Shown piece after piece: positions 44,301 to 57,209 of a stretch of DNA of 64,000 bases; positions within the stretch are counted from its first letter, which is position 1, and every line of letters begins with the position of its first letter. The notes under the pieces were generated by a model. It searched no databases, was not told the DNA's origin, and saw only the letters and a list, made by a program, of their open reading frames with translations. Origin of the DNA: Achatina immaculata. Lineage: Eukaryota > Mollusca > Gastropoda > Stylommatophora > Achatinidae. The position numbers were made by a program, and so were the translations under genes. The stretch spans positions 7,163,938-7,227,937 of the forward strand of contig CM019716.1 of assembly GCA_009760885.1 (NCBI GenBank). The letters are read 5' to 3'.

Positions 44301-47300
44301 TAAGTATTAGAGTCTGAGCTTTGCAGGGGCTCAGTTTCTGCAGATGAGCTACACTCTCCCAGGCTGGCTGTTCCCTCATACTTGGTGTCAGGGATCCTTT
44401 TTTTCCAGATGGGTTGTCTACAGTGCACTAGGAGTTGGTTTATTAACACCAAATCACACTGCCAGAGCAGCTGTTGTAAAGATAACAGAGGAATAGATGA
44501 AGAGATAATATAGGACATAAGACTCCTAGAATGAAGATTTATCTTTTTCACAGACAGACTTAAATATGATCAAAGCAATTGCCTCTTGTGACATGTTGTC
44601 TTAATAACCTTTACAATGATGGGGGGAAATAATATTAGAATTCCATGATATGTCCATAACAGCAAATAATAAAAATAATAACAGTGGCTTAGTAGAAAGA
44701 ATTAAGAAAGTAATATATATATATGTACATATGTTATTTATCATAGCAAAGTATAATGGGTATTGGAGGTATGAAAATGATGACACATAATCTAAGATTG
44801 ATGTGTGAGTAAAAATATTGCTGTTTATTACAGTCCGTGCTTCCAGGAGTACTCGAGCAGGTGGTGAACTGTAAGGATGCTATTGCCCAGGAATACTTGA
44901 TGGAGTGCATCATTCAGGTGTGTAAAGATCGCTGAAAAACTCCTTTGTTATAAGACAACTCTTGATGAATTCAAACATTGTTTTTTTTTTTTTCATTTGA
45001 GTCTCACAAGGGGCCTAAAGCTGAAACTCTCATATAAGCGTAAGATGTTACGTGGTATTTCTTCTAGTGGAAGACGCGGAGTTGAGGTTATGTACTTCAA
45101 TTTCACATGGATTTTCACTGGTTTTGGTTTTTTCACTAGTTTTTTTTTTTAAGTTTTCTGAAATTTAATGATTGCAAAATGGTTTTTTTTTTTTTTGGCT
45201 TAATTCTAGGTATTTCCAGATGATTTTCATTTGCAGTCCTTGAACTCTTTTCTCCGGGCATGTGCAGAGCTTCACCCAAATGTGAATGTCAAGAACATCA
45301 TTATTGCATTGATAGACAGGTGAGGATTGACATTTACCGTAATTTGTTCAGTGCAGATATGGCCCGAGGGAGGGAGAGGAACTGAAAGAAAAGCTATGGG
45401 GCTCACACTCAAGCCTCAGAGCACAGATATGGCCCCCAAGGGAGGGAGAAGAACTGAAAGAAAAGTTATGCGGCTCGCACTCAAGCCTGGAGAAGACAAC
45501 AGACTTCATCAGAGCAACAGCCCTGCATATTTAGCATGACCATCCTTTCTCAGACACTGAAGAAAAAGAGTTAAGTTCAGTAGATAGTCTTTAATGGGTG
45601 ACTGCATGTGTTCTCTGCACATTTTGAGGCATTGGGTTGGTTGTAGTTAACTTGGGCTGTTTGAGCACCTTTGCGGACTTCTAAAACAGTTTTTCAGACA
45701 ACACTCGCCCTTCTTCACACATAGACTTACTGCTCTGCTCAGGGATCTAGTTAATTCTATGAATGGACTTTGCTCAGTTACTAATTGTTTGAATAGACCT
45801 GATGTTTTGTTCAGTTACCTGGTTAATATTGTGAATATGCTTGGTATTGTGCTCAGTGATCCAGCATATTCTGTAACTTTTCTGTGTGATTATCCCACTA
45901 AGATGGAAGAAATGGAGCATATTATCCAGAAAAGCAGGAAATGGCCATGCTTCAACAATATGACCTGATGCAACAATTTGTTTCTGAAGTGTAAAAATGA
46001 AAAAAATACCAGTGAACAAGCCACTAGAAGATTGTACCTGAAGATGTAGAAAGTCATGATGAAGGAAAATAATCTGTGTTTACATTAACGGAAAGGAAAC
46101 GTGGATAGCTACAGAATGTCACAAACAGACGTGGTCAGAATTGTTGAAGATTTGTCACAGCCAAATGTTGGTTTGTAGATATCCACAGAGGTTGGGTGTT
46201 TTGTTTCTTAATTCAGTAGCTCTCCTGCCATGTCTCACACATGAATCATCATCATGTCCATAGGTTTATAATCAAAAAGATGTCAGGTTGGAAATTAAGA
46301 ATTTACATTTTATAAACTGAAGAAGTCACAGATTCTGCATGAAAAAGTAGTTCCAGATTTTACATCACAGAGTTGGGCAGATTTTTTTGCATGCTGATTT
46401 AGTTCCAAATTTTGCATAAGTGAAATAGTTGTATAGCCTTTGTAAGCTGAAGCTGGTCCACATATAGCACTCTGGAGTAGTCCTAGATTGTTATTTATTA
46501 TATTGTTTTTAACACAGACTGGCAGCATTTGCCCAGAATGAAGAAGGTTCTGGAATACCCCCAGAGATCCAGTTATTTGATATCTTCTCACAGCAGATAT
46601 CACAAGTCATTCAGGTCAGTTCTTTCATTATTTACATTATTGGGTCTCTGTAATGGGATCTGCCCACTGAGCAAAGTGTCCTGTGTTCAAATCCCATGTA
46701 AGACCAGGATTTTTCATAGGAAGTGACTGCTTTAGTGATTTTAAGTTTATCTTAGTCTCTTGATTGTGTGTGTCTCTCATAGTCTCCTGATTTCATGTAT
46801 ACCATAGTCTCCTGATTTTGTGTCTCCCATAGTCTCCTGATTTTGTGTCTCCCATAGTCTCCCAATTTTGTCTCTCCCATAGTCTCCTGGTTTCATGTAT
46901 ACTATAGTCTCCTGATTTTTCTCTCTCCCATAGTCTCCTGGTTTCATGTATACCATAGTCTAATGATTTTGTGTCTCCCATAGTCTCCTGGTTTCATGTA
47001 TACCATAGTCTCCTGATTTTGTCACTCTCATAGTTTCCTGGTTTCATGTCTCCCATTGTCTCTTGTGTTCATGCCTCCCATAGTCTCCTGACTTCATGCC
47101 TCCCATAGTCTCCTGACTTCATGTCTCCCATTGTCTCTTGTGTTCATGCTTCCCATAGTCTCCTGACTTCATGCCTCCCATAGTCTCCTGAATTCATGTC
47201 TCTCTTATGTTCATGCCTCCCATAGTCTCTTGATTTTACATCTGCCAAAGTGTCTGGGGTTTTGGGATCAGGTGTCTGTGAAACATATGCATTCAGGGTG

Positions 47301-50300
47301 AGGCAGTTATGGTGTATTCATTCTTTGCACAAGTGATTCATCATTATCCGTGAAAAGTTTGCACAATTGGTTCATCATCTGTGAAAAGTTTGCACAATTG
47401 GTTCATCATTATCCGTGAAAAGTTTGACATGTGGTTGACCATGTGGCACAAAGACAGTTAGTCTGACCAGAAATAACAAGAACCACACAATATAAGAAAA
47501 AATATGATTGCCAGCAGCTTTCAGCACAGCATGTAATGAAAGAATGGACTGTGACCTACACAGTAAAACTCTCAGATTAACATTTAAAGGAAGACTGTTA
47601 ACTAACCAAATAATGCTGTCTTCTTTACTGCAGAATATCATTTGCTGTGTTCAGATATTATTTACTTAGGTGTCAGTTATCTCCTGAAGAAGATATTGTA
47701 GATAATGAAGTCTCAACATGGTAAGATAAAAGTATAAAATAGTTGTTCTCAAGCTTTTTCAACTGAGGACTCAATGAATCCCGTGATAATTCACTGTGGC
47801 CCCTCGCCACAACATTCCAAATTAAATGCCTTCACAAATTATTGGTATACAGTCTACAGGGTGTCCTTAAAGTCTGGACACACGGCCAAAAATACATATT
47901 TTCAAGAAATGAAATTTAATGACATATTATTCAACTGGAATATTAAATAACGTCTTCAATGTGATTTCCATTATTTGCGATGTAAAGTTTATGTGCTTTG
48001 CATACTTCACGTGAACTTGATGTAATAAATCCACATTTCCATCACTTTTAGCACATTCACTCTATGCATTCAATCAAGTGTGTTACATCTGTGATTTACA
48101 TTGAGTACAACTTATACAACCTTTAGCATAGCCCAGAAAAAATAAGTCAAGGGGGCTAAGGTCAGGTGAATGAGATGTTATTTAATATTCCAACTGAGTA
48201 AAATTTGTTAATATATTTCATTTCTTGAAAAGATGAAAATATGTATTTTTGCCTGTGTGTCCAGACTTTAGGAACACCCTGTAGAACTAATGCACATTAC
48301 ACCACGGGACCCAAGGTTGAAAACAGATGGCATGAGAGAATGACATATTTTCTCATATAGTAAATATTGATCTATGGGGAAAAAAAACAAAAAGTTTGCT
48401 GTTACAGCAGCGCATAATTTCAGAAATCAGGGATGAAAGGATGATTTTCTCCACAGAGTCGGCCGGACATGCCCCCTGAGGATATAGTTTCCTTGCAAGT
48501 TGCCCTGATCAACCTTGCCCTCAAGTGTTACCCAGATAAAGTAGATTATGTGGACAAAGTTCTGGAGACAACGGAAGATATTTTTAACCGACTGAATCTT
48601 GATCAGTAAGTGGTTTCCTTTTCTTTTACACGCTGTTGCATGATGGGAAGTTAAACTGTTTGAAAGATGGAAGTGTTTGATTTGTAACATTTCAACATCA
48701 AAAGTTGTGGTGCTGTGTATGAAGTGAACTGCTAATTAATCACCATTATTGTGTATGATTAATGCATTAAAAATTTCTGTGATTAAATTTTTTTTTAATG
48801 CAACACATAATGATATGGAACCTCCAGGGAAATAGAAATCAAGGAAGGCCTAGAACTACTTGGAGAAGGCAGATTATGAAAGTGCTCAGAGACAAGGAAT
48901 ACACATGGAAGAAATTAGAGAACAGATACAAGACTGGGAGAGACTTTATACATGGCCTGTGCTCCCATTGGAGTGATGGGCATTGGTGGTGACGATAATG
49001 ATAAATGTGTTAATTAAATCTGGTTAATTTGACTGTGCTTCACAAGTTCTTCTGGAAAAGTCTGACCAACTTGACAATAATCAACACTCACCCGAAAAAA
49101 CACCCTGAAAAAAAAATGTGAATAAACGAGCTGTCATCAGACCGTGAAGGTGAGCCGCTGATGTCTCGCTGAGTTTAACTTTAATTAATTGTTTGTGTTT
49201 TTTTTTAAAATCTTCTAACTGACGCTGTCATCAACTGTGCACAGCCTCTTTAATTAATCTTTTCATCCATACTGAATTCTCTCCTCTCAACTTCTCCTTG
49301 AGGGGTCCAAACAAATGATAATCACATTGTGCAAAGTCAGGTGAATATGCAGGATGTAGAAAATGCTCCAAATGCAGATTTGTAATTTGTTGCACGTGGT
49401 GTGTGCGAGGCCATACACTATCATGACCACATATCAGAACTGACTGCAGATTTCACTTGGTTCAGGTTATAGCTTCACTGTCGTAGGTTCCCCTGGGCAT
49501 GTCATATTCCAGGACTGGGCTTTTACAGTCACAGAAAAATGTGAGCATCGATTTTCCTGCTGATGGAGTTGTATAAAACTTGTCTGGTTTTGATGAGGAA
49601 GAACGCCACCACGTCTGTGCTGGCACACTTTGTCTCTGGCTGGAAGTATCGTACCCAGCATTCATTTCCGGTGACTGTACATCATGGAAGGCCATCTTTG
49701 GTTTCAAAATGACATGAAAGATTTCACAGACATCCTCATGATGTTATTGTTATTTCAGATTAGGGTGTGGGTTGTTTTGGTACTCAGCTAGTGGAGACTT
49801 TTGGTACTGCAGCACTTTGTGTACAGAGCCATGATTAATCTTCAGTCTTCCAGCCCGTCATTGATTGTTACCTGCCAGTTTTGCAGACATGAGAGCATTT
49901 GAAGCATATAAGAGCAGCCTGAGACAGACATGAGAGCATATAAGAGCAGCCTGAGACAGACATGAGAGCATATAAGAGCAGCCTGAGACAGACATGAGAA
50001 CATATAAGAGCAGCCTGAGACAGACATGAGAGCATATAAGAGCAGCCTGAAACAGACATGAGAGCATATAAGAGCAGCCTGAGACAGATATATGCAGGAA
50101 ACTCTCTACCGTAGAGAGCAGAACAACAACACAACTCCTTCAGATCATCAGAGGAAGTACCCCCCCTCAGACAAGTGTTTCGGCCCTTTAAACTCCTGAT
50201 ACTCTAAGGGGGGTGGGCCCCTCTGGGTCATGACTCCCAGAGGTCTTGTGAGTTGTTGCTTTTTTTTTTCGGTCCCGGGATCGAACCCATGATCTTCCAG

Positions 50301-53300
50301 TTGCCACGCGTCTTTAGCGATTTAGCTATGGAGGACTGGTATTGGTTGTGGCAAATGAAATTACTTATGCTCCCAATGCTTGTTTCGCATACTCCACAGC
50401 CAGCATGAGGCCTTTTCTGCTGTTTCTGAAAGGCTTCTCAATGCCCTTGCTCTTGCTTGTCCCTTTATGCCCAGTTGCTTACATAGGTCATATGCTGATG
50501 TTGCTATGAATCCTCTCGCTCCCACTTCTACAGCTATCACTTTTGCCCTGATTCCTGCCCCCTGCCTCAGTTGCTTGACCAGATCATTGTACTTCTCCAA
50601 TTTGAATAAATGCTGTTCCTCTATTCTAGTTTCGTATGGGACCGTAAGCTCGATCATTATTAATTCCTGTTTTTCTGTGGAGTACACTACAATGTCCGGT
50701 CGCATTCCTGTGTTCTTAATGGCAGTCGGGTATTCTCGTCTTTCTGGAAGGTCCGCTGTCACTTCCCAATCATTTGTACCATCTAGCAGTGATGGTAAGG
50801 GAATGTCCCTGATTTCAATTTGCTGTCGTACCAGCACCTATGAAGTATTTAGGTGGGACCTCAACTCTTTTGCTGTTATTTGCTTTATCTTTTGCCCTGT
50901 CTACAATGGCTACTAGTTCCTGCAACACTCTGTTGTGCCGCCAGGTGTACCGTCCTTGCCCTAAAGACACTCTACATGCTGACAGCACATGTTCCAATGT
51001 TTGCCTTTCGTTGCAGAGAGGGCACTTGTATCTTCTGATACACCCCATTTGTATAGGTTGGAGCCTGTAGGCAGAAGGTCATAAGTAGCTCTGATGATGA
51101 AGCTGAGCCTCAAGGGTGCCATTTTCCAGATGTCATTCCATGTTAGTGATCTCTGCAGGACTTCCTCCCATGTTGTCCATTGCCCTTGTTGTGATTGTTG
51201 GACTGCCTTCTGGACCCGCTTGTCATCCTCTGAATTCCTTACCTCGCTGATGATCATATCCCTTCTTTCCTTGCAGGAGGCCTTTGACCACCACTTGATT
51301 TCACCATGACCAAATCCCCTTCTGTTGGTCTGGGTGTACCCTATTACTTCTTTCAGCTCCTGCGTTTCCCTGGCTGTGGTCACTTCCTCACCTACTTTCC
51401 ATTTTCGTCCAGTTCTAAGTGTTGGCTGCACTTCTTGTACCACCGGATCTGTAGATTCTTGTAGCATCATTGCAAGTCTTGTTTTTCCTACCTTGTATTC
51501 TTCAACCACAGATTTGAAAGGCAGCTGCAGTTTGCTCTTCTTGCAGTACAGCGCTACATCAGTTAATCCTGGTGGTACGCCCAACCACTTTCTTATGGCT
51601 TTATTTATCTTTCTTTCGACTGCCTCTACTGTGCTGGTACTTACTTCGTAAATGAGTAGTGGCCACATCAGTTTTGGAATCAGCATGAACTGGAGGCACC
51701 ATATTTTGAACTTACCCAGTAGCCTGCTTTTGTCTATGATGCTCAGTCCATTCTGCGCCATTTCTATAACCTGCTTCACAGCGCTTGAGTCCTTCATGGA
51801 TGCATCATATACTCTGCCAAGGCTCTTCACTGGCTCTTCCCCTACAGTTGGGATTATTTGATTTGCCACTGTGTACGATCTTTCTATCACTTTCCCTTTC
51901 ATGAGTGACAGACTTCTTGACTTCTTTGGCTTGAAGCTCATGCGGCACCATACGATAAGGTTGTCCAAACGCTCCAACATCTTTCGTGCCTGTGCTTCAC
52001 TGGTTGTTATTACTGTTGTGTCATCCATGAATGCTTTTAGTGGTGGCATTTGACATCCATTTCTGAATCTTGGGCCTTCTGCTGCTCCTAGGATTACTTG
52101 CATGGCTAGTACGAACAGTATGGGAGATATTGTACAGCCCATTGCAATTCCTACCTGGAGCTCGATCCATCTTGTAGTATATCCTGATGTTCCAAACCTC
52201 ATGAGGAACCCTGTGAAGTACCTTTTCAGCATATTTGTGATTTCTTTTGGCACATGGTACATGTTTAGTGCTAGCCATATCATCTGGTGCGGTACTGAGC
52301 CATACGCATTGGCTAGGTCAAGCCATATTACCTGTAGATCTTGCTTTCCAGATTTTGCCTGCTGAATGGCTTCCCAAATCATTGACGCATGCTCGAGACA
52401 TCCTGGGAAACCTGGAATTCCTCCCTTCTGCACGGATGTATCAATGTAACCATTGTCTAGGAGGTATGTTGTTAGTCTTTTTGCCATCACAGAGAAGAAT
52501 ATCTTTCCTTCCACATTCAGAAGTGAGATCGGCCTGAACTGGTTGATTTCAGTGGAATTCTGCTCCTTGGGGATGTATACTCCGTTAGCCTTTTTCCATT
52601 CCTTACATATGACTCCTTTGGTCCATGCTGTTCGTAGGAGTTTATGAAGCTTCTTTAGTACTTCAGGGCATCTTTTGTATAGTATGTAAGGAACGCCATT
52701 TGGGCCTGGTGCTGACTTGCCTTTAGCTTTCCTTACAATGCTCTCTACTTCTTGTAAGGTTGGTGGGCTGCATTTGAATTTGCTGCCTGGTGCACAGGGC
52801 CACACTAGACCTTTCATCTGCTCGAGAGGTGTATGCTGATTTTTATCAGAGTATGTCTTGCTCAGATGTTCTTCGAGCACCTCCTTACCTGCTTTCAGCG
52901 TACCTGATTTTGGCTGTTCAAATAACTGCTTGGCAAATCCGAAGGGATCTCTGTAGAACTTCTCTCTTGCGTATCTGGTTTCCCTCTTCCTTTTACATAG
53001 TCTTTCAGCTCTGCAAAGGGCATTGTGCTGGGATTTTAGATGCTGCCAAACCTGTCTTAGTCCTTCTTTTTCTGATTCATGTGCCTTCTTGAACATTTTC
53101 TGGGCATGGTTCTTCTGCTGTCTTATTGCTTCTATTTTCCTGTGTCTTCTGGACTTTCTTGGTGTCACTTTTTCTCTTTTTGCCTGTTTGGTTCCAAACT
53201 CTTTGTAGCAGTGAAGATATATGATGTTACCAAATGCTTCCAGCTTTTGCTCCAGGTTTTTCCCTCTTAGCTGTTTGTCCAGTTCTTTGCATAATCCTGC

Positions 53301-56300
53301 GTCTAGGTTTTCCCATATGCTTTTTGCACTTGCTGGTGGAAAGTTAACCTTGTCTCTGGTCTCGTCGGAGAGCTGCATTGCCTCCCCGCTGCCTGACTCA
53401 ACCTGAATATTCTCTGTACTGTGGATTATATCCTGACAGAGGTCTTCTAATGTCTGACATGAGAGCATATAAGAGCAGCCTGAGACAGACATGAGAGCAT
53501 ATAAGAGCAGCCTGAGGCAGACATGAGAGCATATAAGAGCAGCTTGAGGCAGACATGATAGCATATAAGAGCAGCCTGAGGCAGACATGAGAGCATATAA
53601 GAGCAGCCTGAGGCAGACATGAGAGCATATAAGAGCAGCCTGAGGCAGACATGAGAGCATATAAGAGCAGCCTGAGACAGACAGCATATAAGAGCAGCCT
53701 GAGGCAGACATGAGAGCATATAAGTGCAGCCTGAGGCAGACATGAGAGCATATAAGAGCAGCCTGAGGCAGACATGAGAGCATATAAGAGCAGCCTGAGG
53801 CAGACATGAGAGCATATAAGAGCAACCAGAGACAGACATATAAGAGCAGCCTGAGGCAGACATGAGAGCATATAAGAGCAGCCAGAGGCAGACATGAGAG
53901 CATATAAGAGCAGCCTGAGGCAGACATGAGAGCATATAAGAGCAGCCTGAGGCAGACATGAGAGCATATAAGAGCAGCCTGAGGCGGACATGAGAGCATA
54001 TAAGAGCTGCCTGAGTCAGATATGAATGAGAGCAACCTGAGGCAGACATGAGAGCAACCTGAGGCAGACATGAGAGCAACCTGAGGCATACATGAGAGCA
54101 ACCTGAGGCAGACATGAGAGCAGCCTGAGGCAGACATGAGAGCAGCCTGAGGCATACATGAGAGCAACCTGAGGCAGACATGAGAGCAACCTGAGGCAGA
54201 CATGAGAAAAAAGAAAAATGCTGTCAAAAACAGTGTCTGAAGTATGACCAGTTCATTCTTTACATTAATTTCTGGGGGGATTATTTTAGTCTTTTATGTT
54301 TTTAAAAAATCATTTATTGATATCTTCTTCTTCTTCATTTGCTTCTACCACCAAGACCGTTCTGTGATCCTACTGAATTTACTCCTGTGGTCCTTGATAG
54401 GTCCCATGATTCCCAGAGAGGACCACACGAGATCCCTGACAGGACCACAAGAGGTTCAGAGTATTGCAGGGCTTGACCCTGTATTCTCAGTGGGTCTCAG
54501 AAGCAGGATTGTGTGACACCATGGTTTTTGCAGCACCAGTTCAATCTAGAGTTGTACTTTCTCACCGGAAAATCTCGATGTGTTTTGGATATCAGTATAT
54601 CCCCGCTGGGTGAGAAGTGGTTGCCCACCCAGGCTGGAGTTGGACTTTCTTGCTGGAAAATGTCAGCGTGTTTTGGGATACATGTGTATCCCCGCCGGGT
54701 GAAAGGGTTGCCTATCCAGTCCAGTGTTGGACTTTCTCACTGGAAAACCTCAGTGTGATTAGGATACGCATACATCCCCGCCGGGTGAGAGGTGGTTGCC
54801 TGTATAGACTGCACTGGTCCAGTGTCTCCGACTTCAGCATTTTGTAATTGTGGCTGCTACCCTTCCTAGTTGTGACCAGGACAAAGCTTTTGTCCAGGAG
54901 GACGAATCCTCGGCACTAGTGAGTTTCACCCTTGGGATGAGCCAGTTTAGTCGTATTATCCCAGTATGGGTGTATTTAGGATGTGACCGGCCTCTAGAGT
55001 GGAGGTACCGTGACATGAGTAGCCATCAAGTTTCACCCCTGGTTTAAGCCGGTTTAGGCATATTTCACCAATATGGGTGTATATCAGATGTGGCTGGCCT
55101 CTAGAGCAGAGGTGCTGTGGTATGAGTAGCTCTCGCTGCGAGACTACTGGACATACCGATTAAACTTCACTTATCCTTTCCATCACCTTTTCACAGTGCT
55201 GCTGCATGGCAACCCTAATTGCTTTTTTGCATTTTCTTCATTGGCCGGGAGAAGTTTCACTCCATGCGCGGCATCCAAAGAATCTCGCCAGCATTGTCTT
55301 AACCCCTGGGTTAAGCCAGTTCAGGCAATTTGCCCAGTATGAGTGCACATAGGATGTGGCCGACCTCCAAAGCAGAGGTGCCGTGATTTGAGCAGTCCTG
55401 ACCTCGAGATTACTGATTACTTCACTTAATCCTTTCTTTCACCTTTTCCACAGCGTGCAGCAACCCTATTTGCACCTTTCTTCACTGGCTGGAAGTAGCC
55501 CCACTCTATGCACGGCAGCTGAAGAATCTCGCCAGCAGCAGTAGATGAGTTACTGAACATGACTCTAATCTACCTGATGCATCTGGATTTTAGGCGCCAG
55601 ATATTCGCCTTCGCCCCTTCTCCTGTCAGTTTAAACAGTTCTGCCATGAGAAGGCCAGGAGCTGGACTTGACCATCAGAGGCTGTTTGAGACACAAGCCT
55701 TGGAGACATTTTATTGGAGTTGAGAGCGTATCCCCCACCCAACATCCGGCTATAACAGTCCTTAGAACCATTTCTTGATATGACTTCCAGCCCAGTGTTA
55801 CAATTTTGTTTCAGTGTTGAGCATGGCAGCCCAGTATCGAAGGAGTTGATGCGGCTGATGAAGATTCCGATTGACACATACAACAACATCCTGACAGTGC
55901 TGGAATTGCAGCACTTCGGACCTCTCATTGAGTACTTTGACTACAAGGGGAGGCAACTCATTAGCTCTCATATTATCAGCAATGCTCTTGAGAATGAAAC
56001 ATTGATTCCTGCTCCAGAAAATGTGAGTTACACCATCATGATAGTTACTCCATTATGATAGTTACTCCATTATGATAGGTGCTGTAATAGTTATTCTCTT
56101 AAGATATTTGGGAGCCAGGATGATCATCCCAGGGTTATCAGAGTCAGTGAAACAAGCTGGTCAAGACCCTTTTGCACTTCTGTGTTGGCGCTGCTGGTAA
56201 CAGGGTCATCCTGGCTGACAGAGTAGGATTTGCTGTGGTCCTAATGATGGTGGATGTTGCCAAGAAGCTTGCTTTGTTGGGTCCACTCACCAAGGTAACC

Positions 56301-57177
56301 ATGATAACCCACTTCCGATTTGACATGTTCCAACATTTTCATGCCAACAGCTACTGAAGACATCTTGCTCGTGGCTGGACAGCAGTGGGCTGATCATTAC
56401 ATCATCATCATCATCAGAGATATATGAATGTTACTTCGGCTGAGAACAAAGGTGGCTGTAGAAGGTGATAGTTCTCAGGACTAACAAGCAACAGCTGGTA
56501 GAAGACCATAGCCATATTCCTTGTGGTGCTCAGAAAACTGCTGTGCTTATTGAGCCTGACCATGGGTGACTTCTTCTTGGATCTGCTCACCACAGCCAGT
56601 GTAACGTGATACCTGTTGCTTCAGGATCTTTACCACAGCTGATGTAACATGATACCTGTTGCTTCAAGATCTTCGCCGCAGCCAGCGTAACATGATTCCT
56701 GTTGCTTCAAGATCTTCGCCGCAGCCGGCGTAACATGATACCTGTTGCTTCAAGATCTTCACCGCAGCCGGCGTAACATGATACCTGTTGCTTCAAGATC
56801 TTCACCACAGCATCAAAGAAGTGAAAGTGGCAGTTATAAGGAGATACATCATTTTAACAGGACAGAACTAAATTGGCTCCATTGTCAGTGATTATGTGCA
56901 GAGTAAAATATCTTTAGAAGGGTAATTTAAAATTTAATACTAGTTGTACTTCATCATAAATTATAGGAGAGTAAGGTAAAAAAAAAAAAAAGCTGTGGTT
57001 TTTTTATTGCGTCATTTGCATGAAAACTTTCTTGTCTCTTAATAATGGCAAAGAGGGATAACTTACAGATATTTGATCAGCACCAGATATAATATCATAA
57101 TATCAAGAAGGTTTGTTTTACATAGACAAGTATAAAGGGAAATTGTTTAGTTGCTTTATATGTTTTGTTATTGAAGA

Positions 57178-57209
<32 letters not shown>

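Noticed and set aside
42595..44833. Second U12 intron (donor starts GTATCC)
   Set aside because: No TCCTTAAC-like branch motif near the 3' end and a normal pyrimidine tract is present; treated as U2-type.
50265..50337. Functional tRNA gene on the minus strand
   Set aside because: Good B box, but the A-box arm is degraded and it is embedded in a LINE 3' region followed by an A run.
53398..54227. Ser/Cys/Leu-rich repetitive proteins over the 32-bp array
   Set aside because: Minisatellite read in several frames; only the part from about 53452 downward is real LINE coding sequence.
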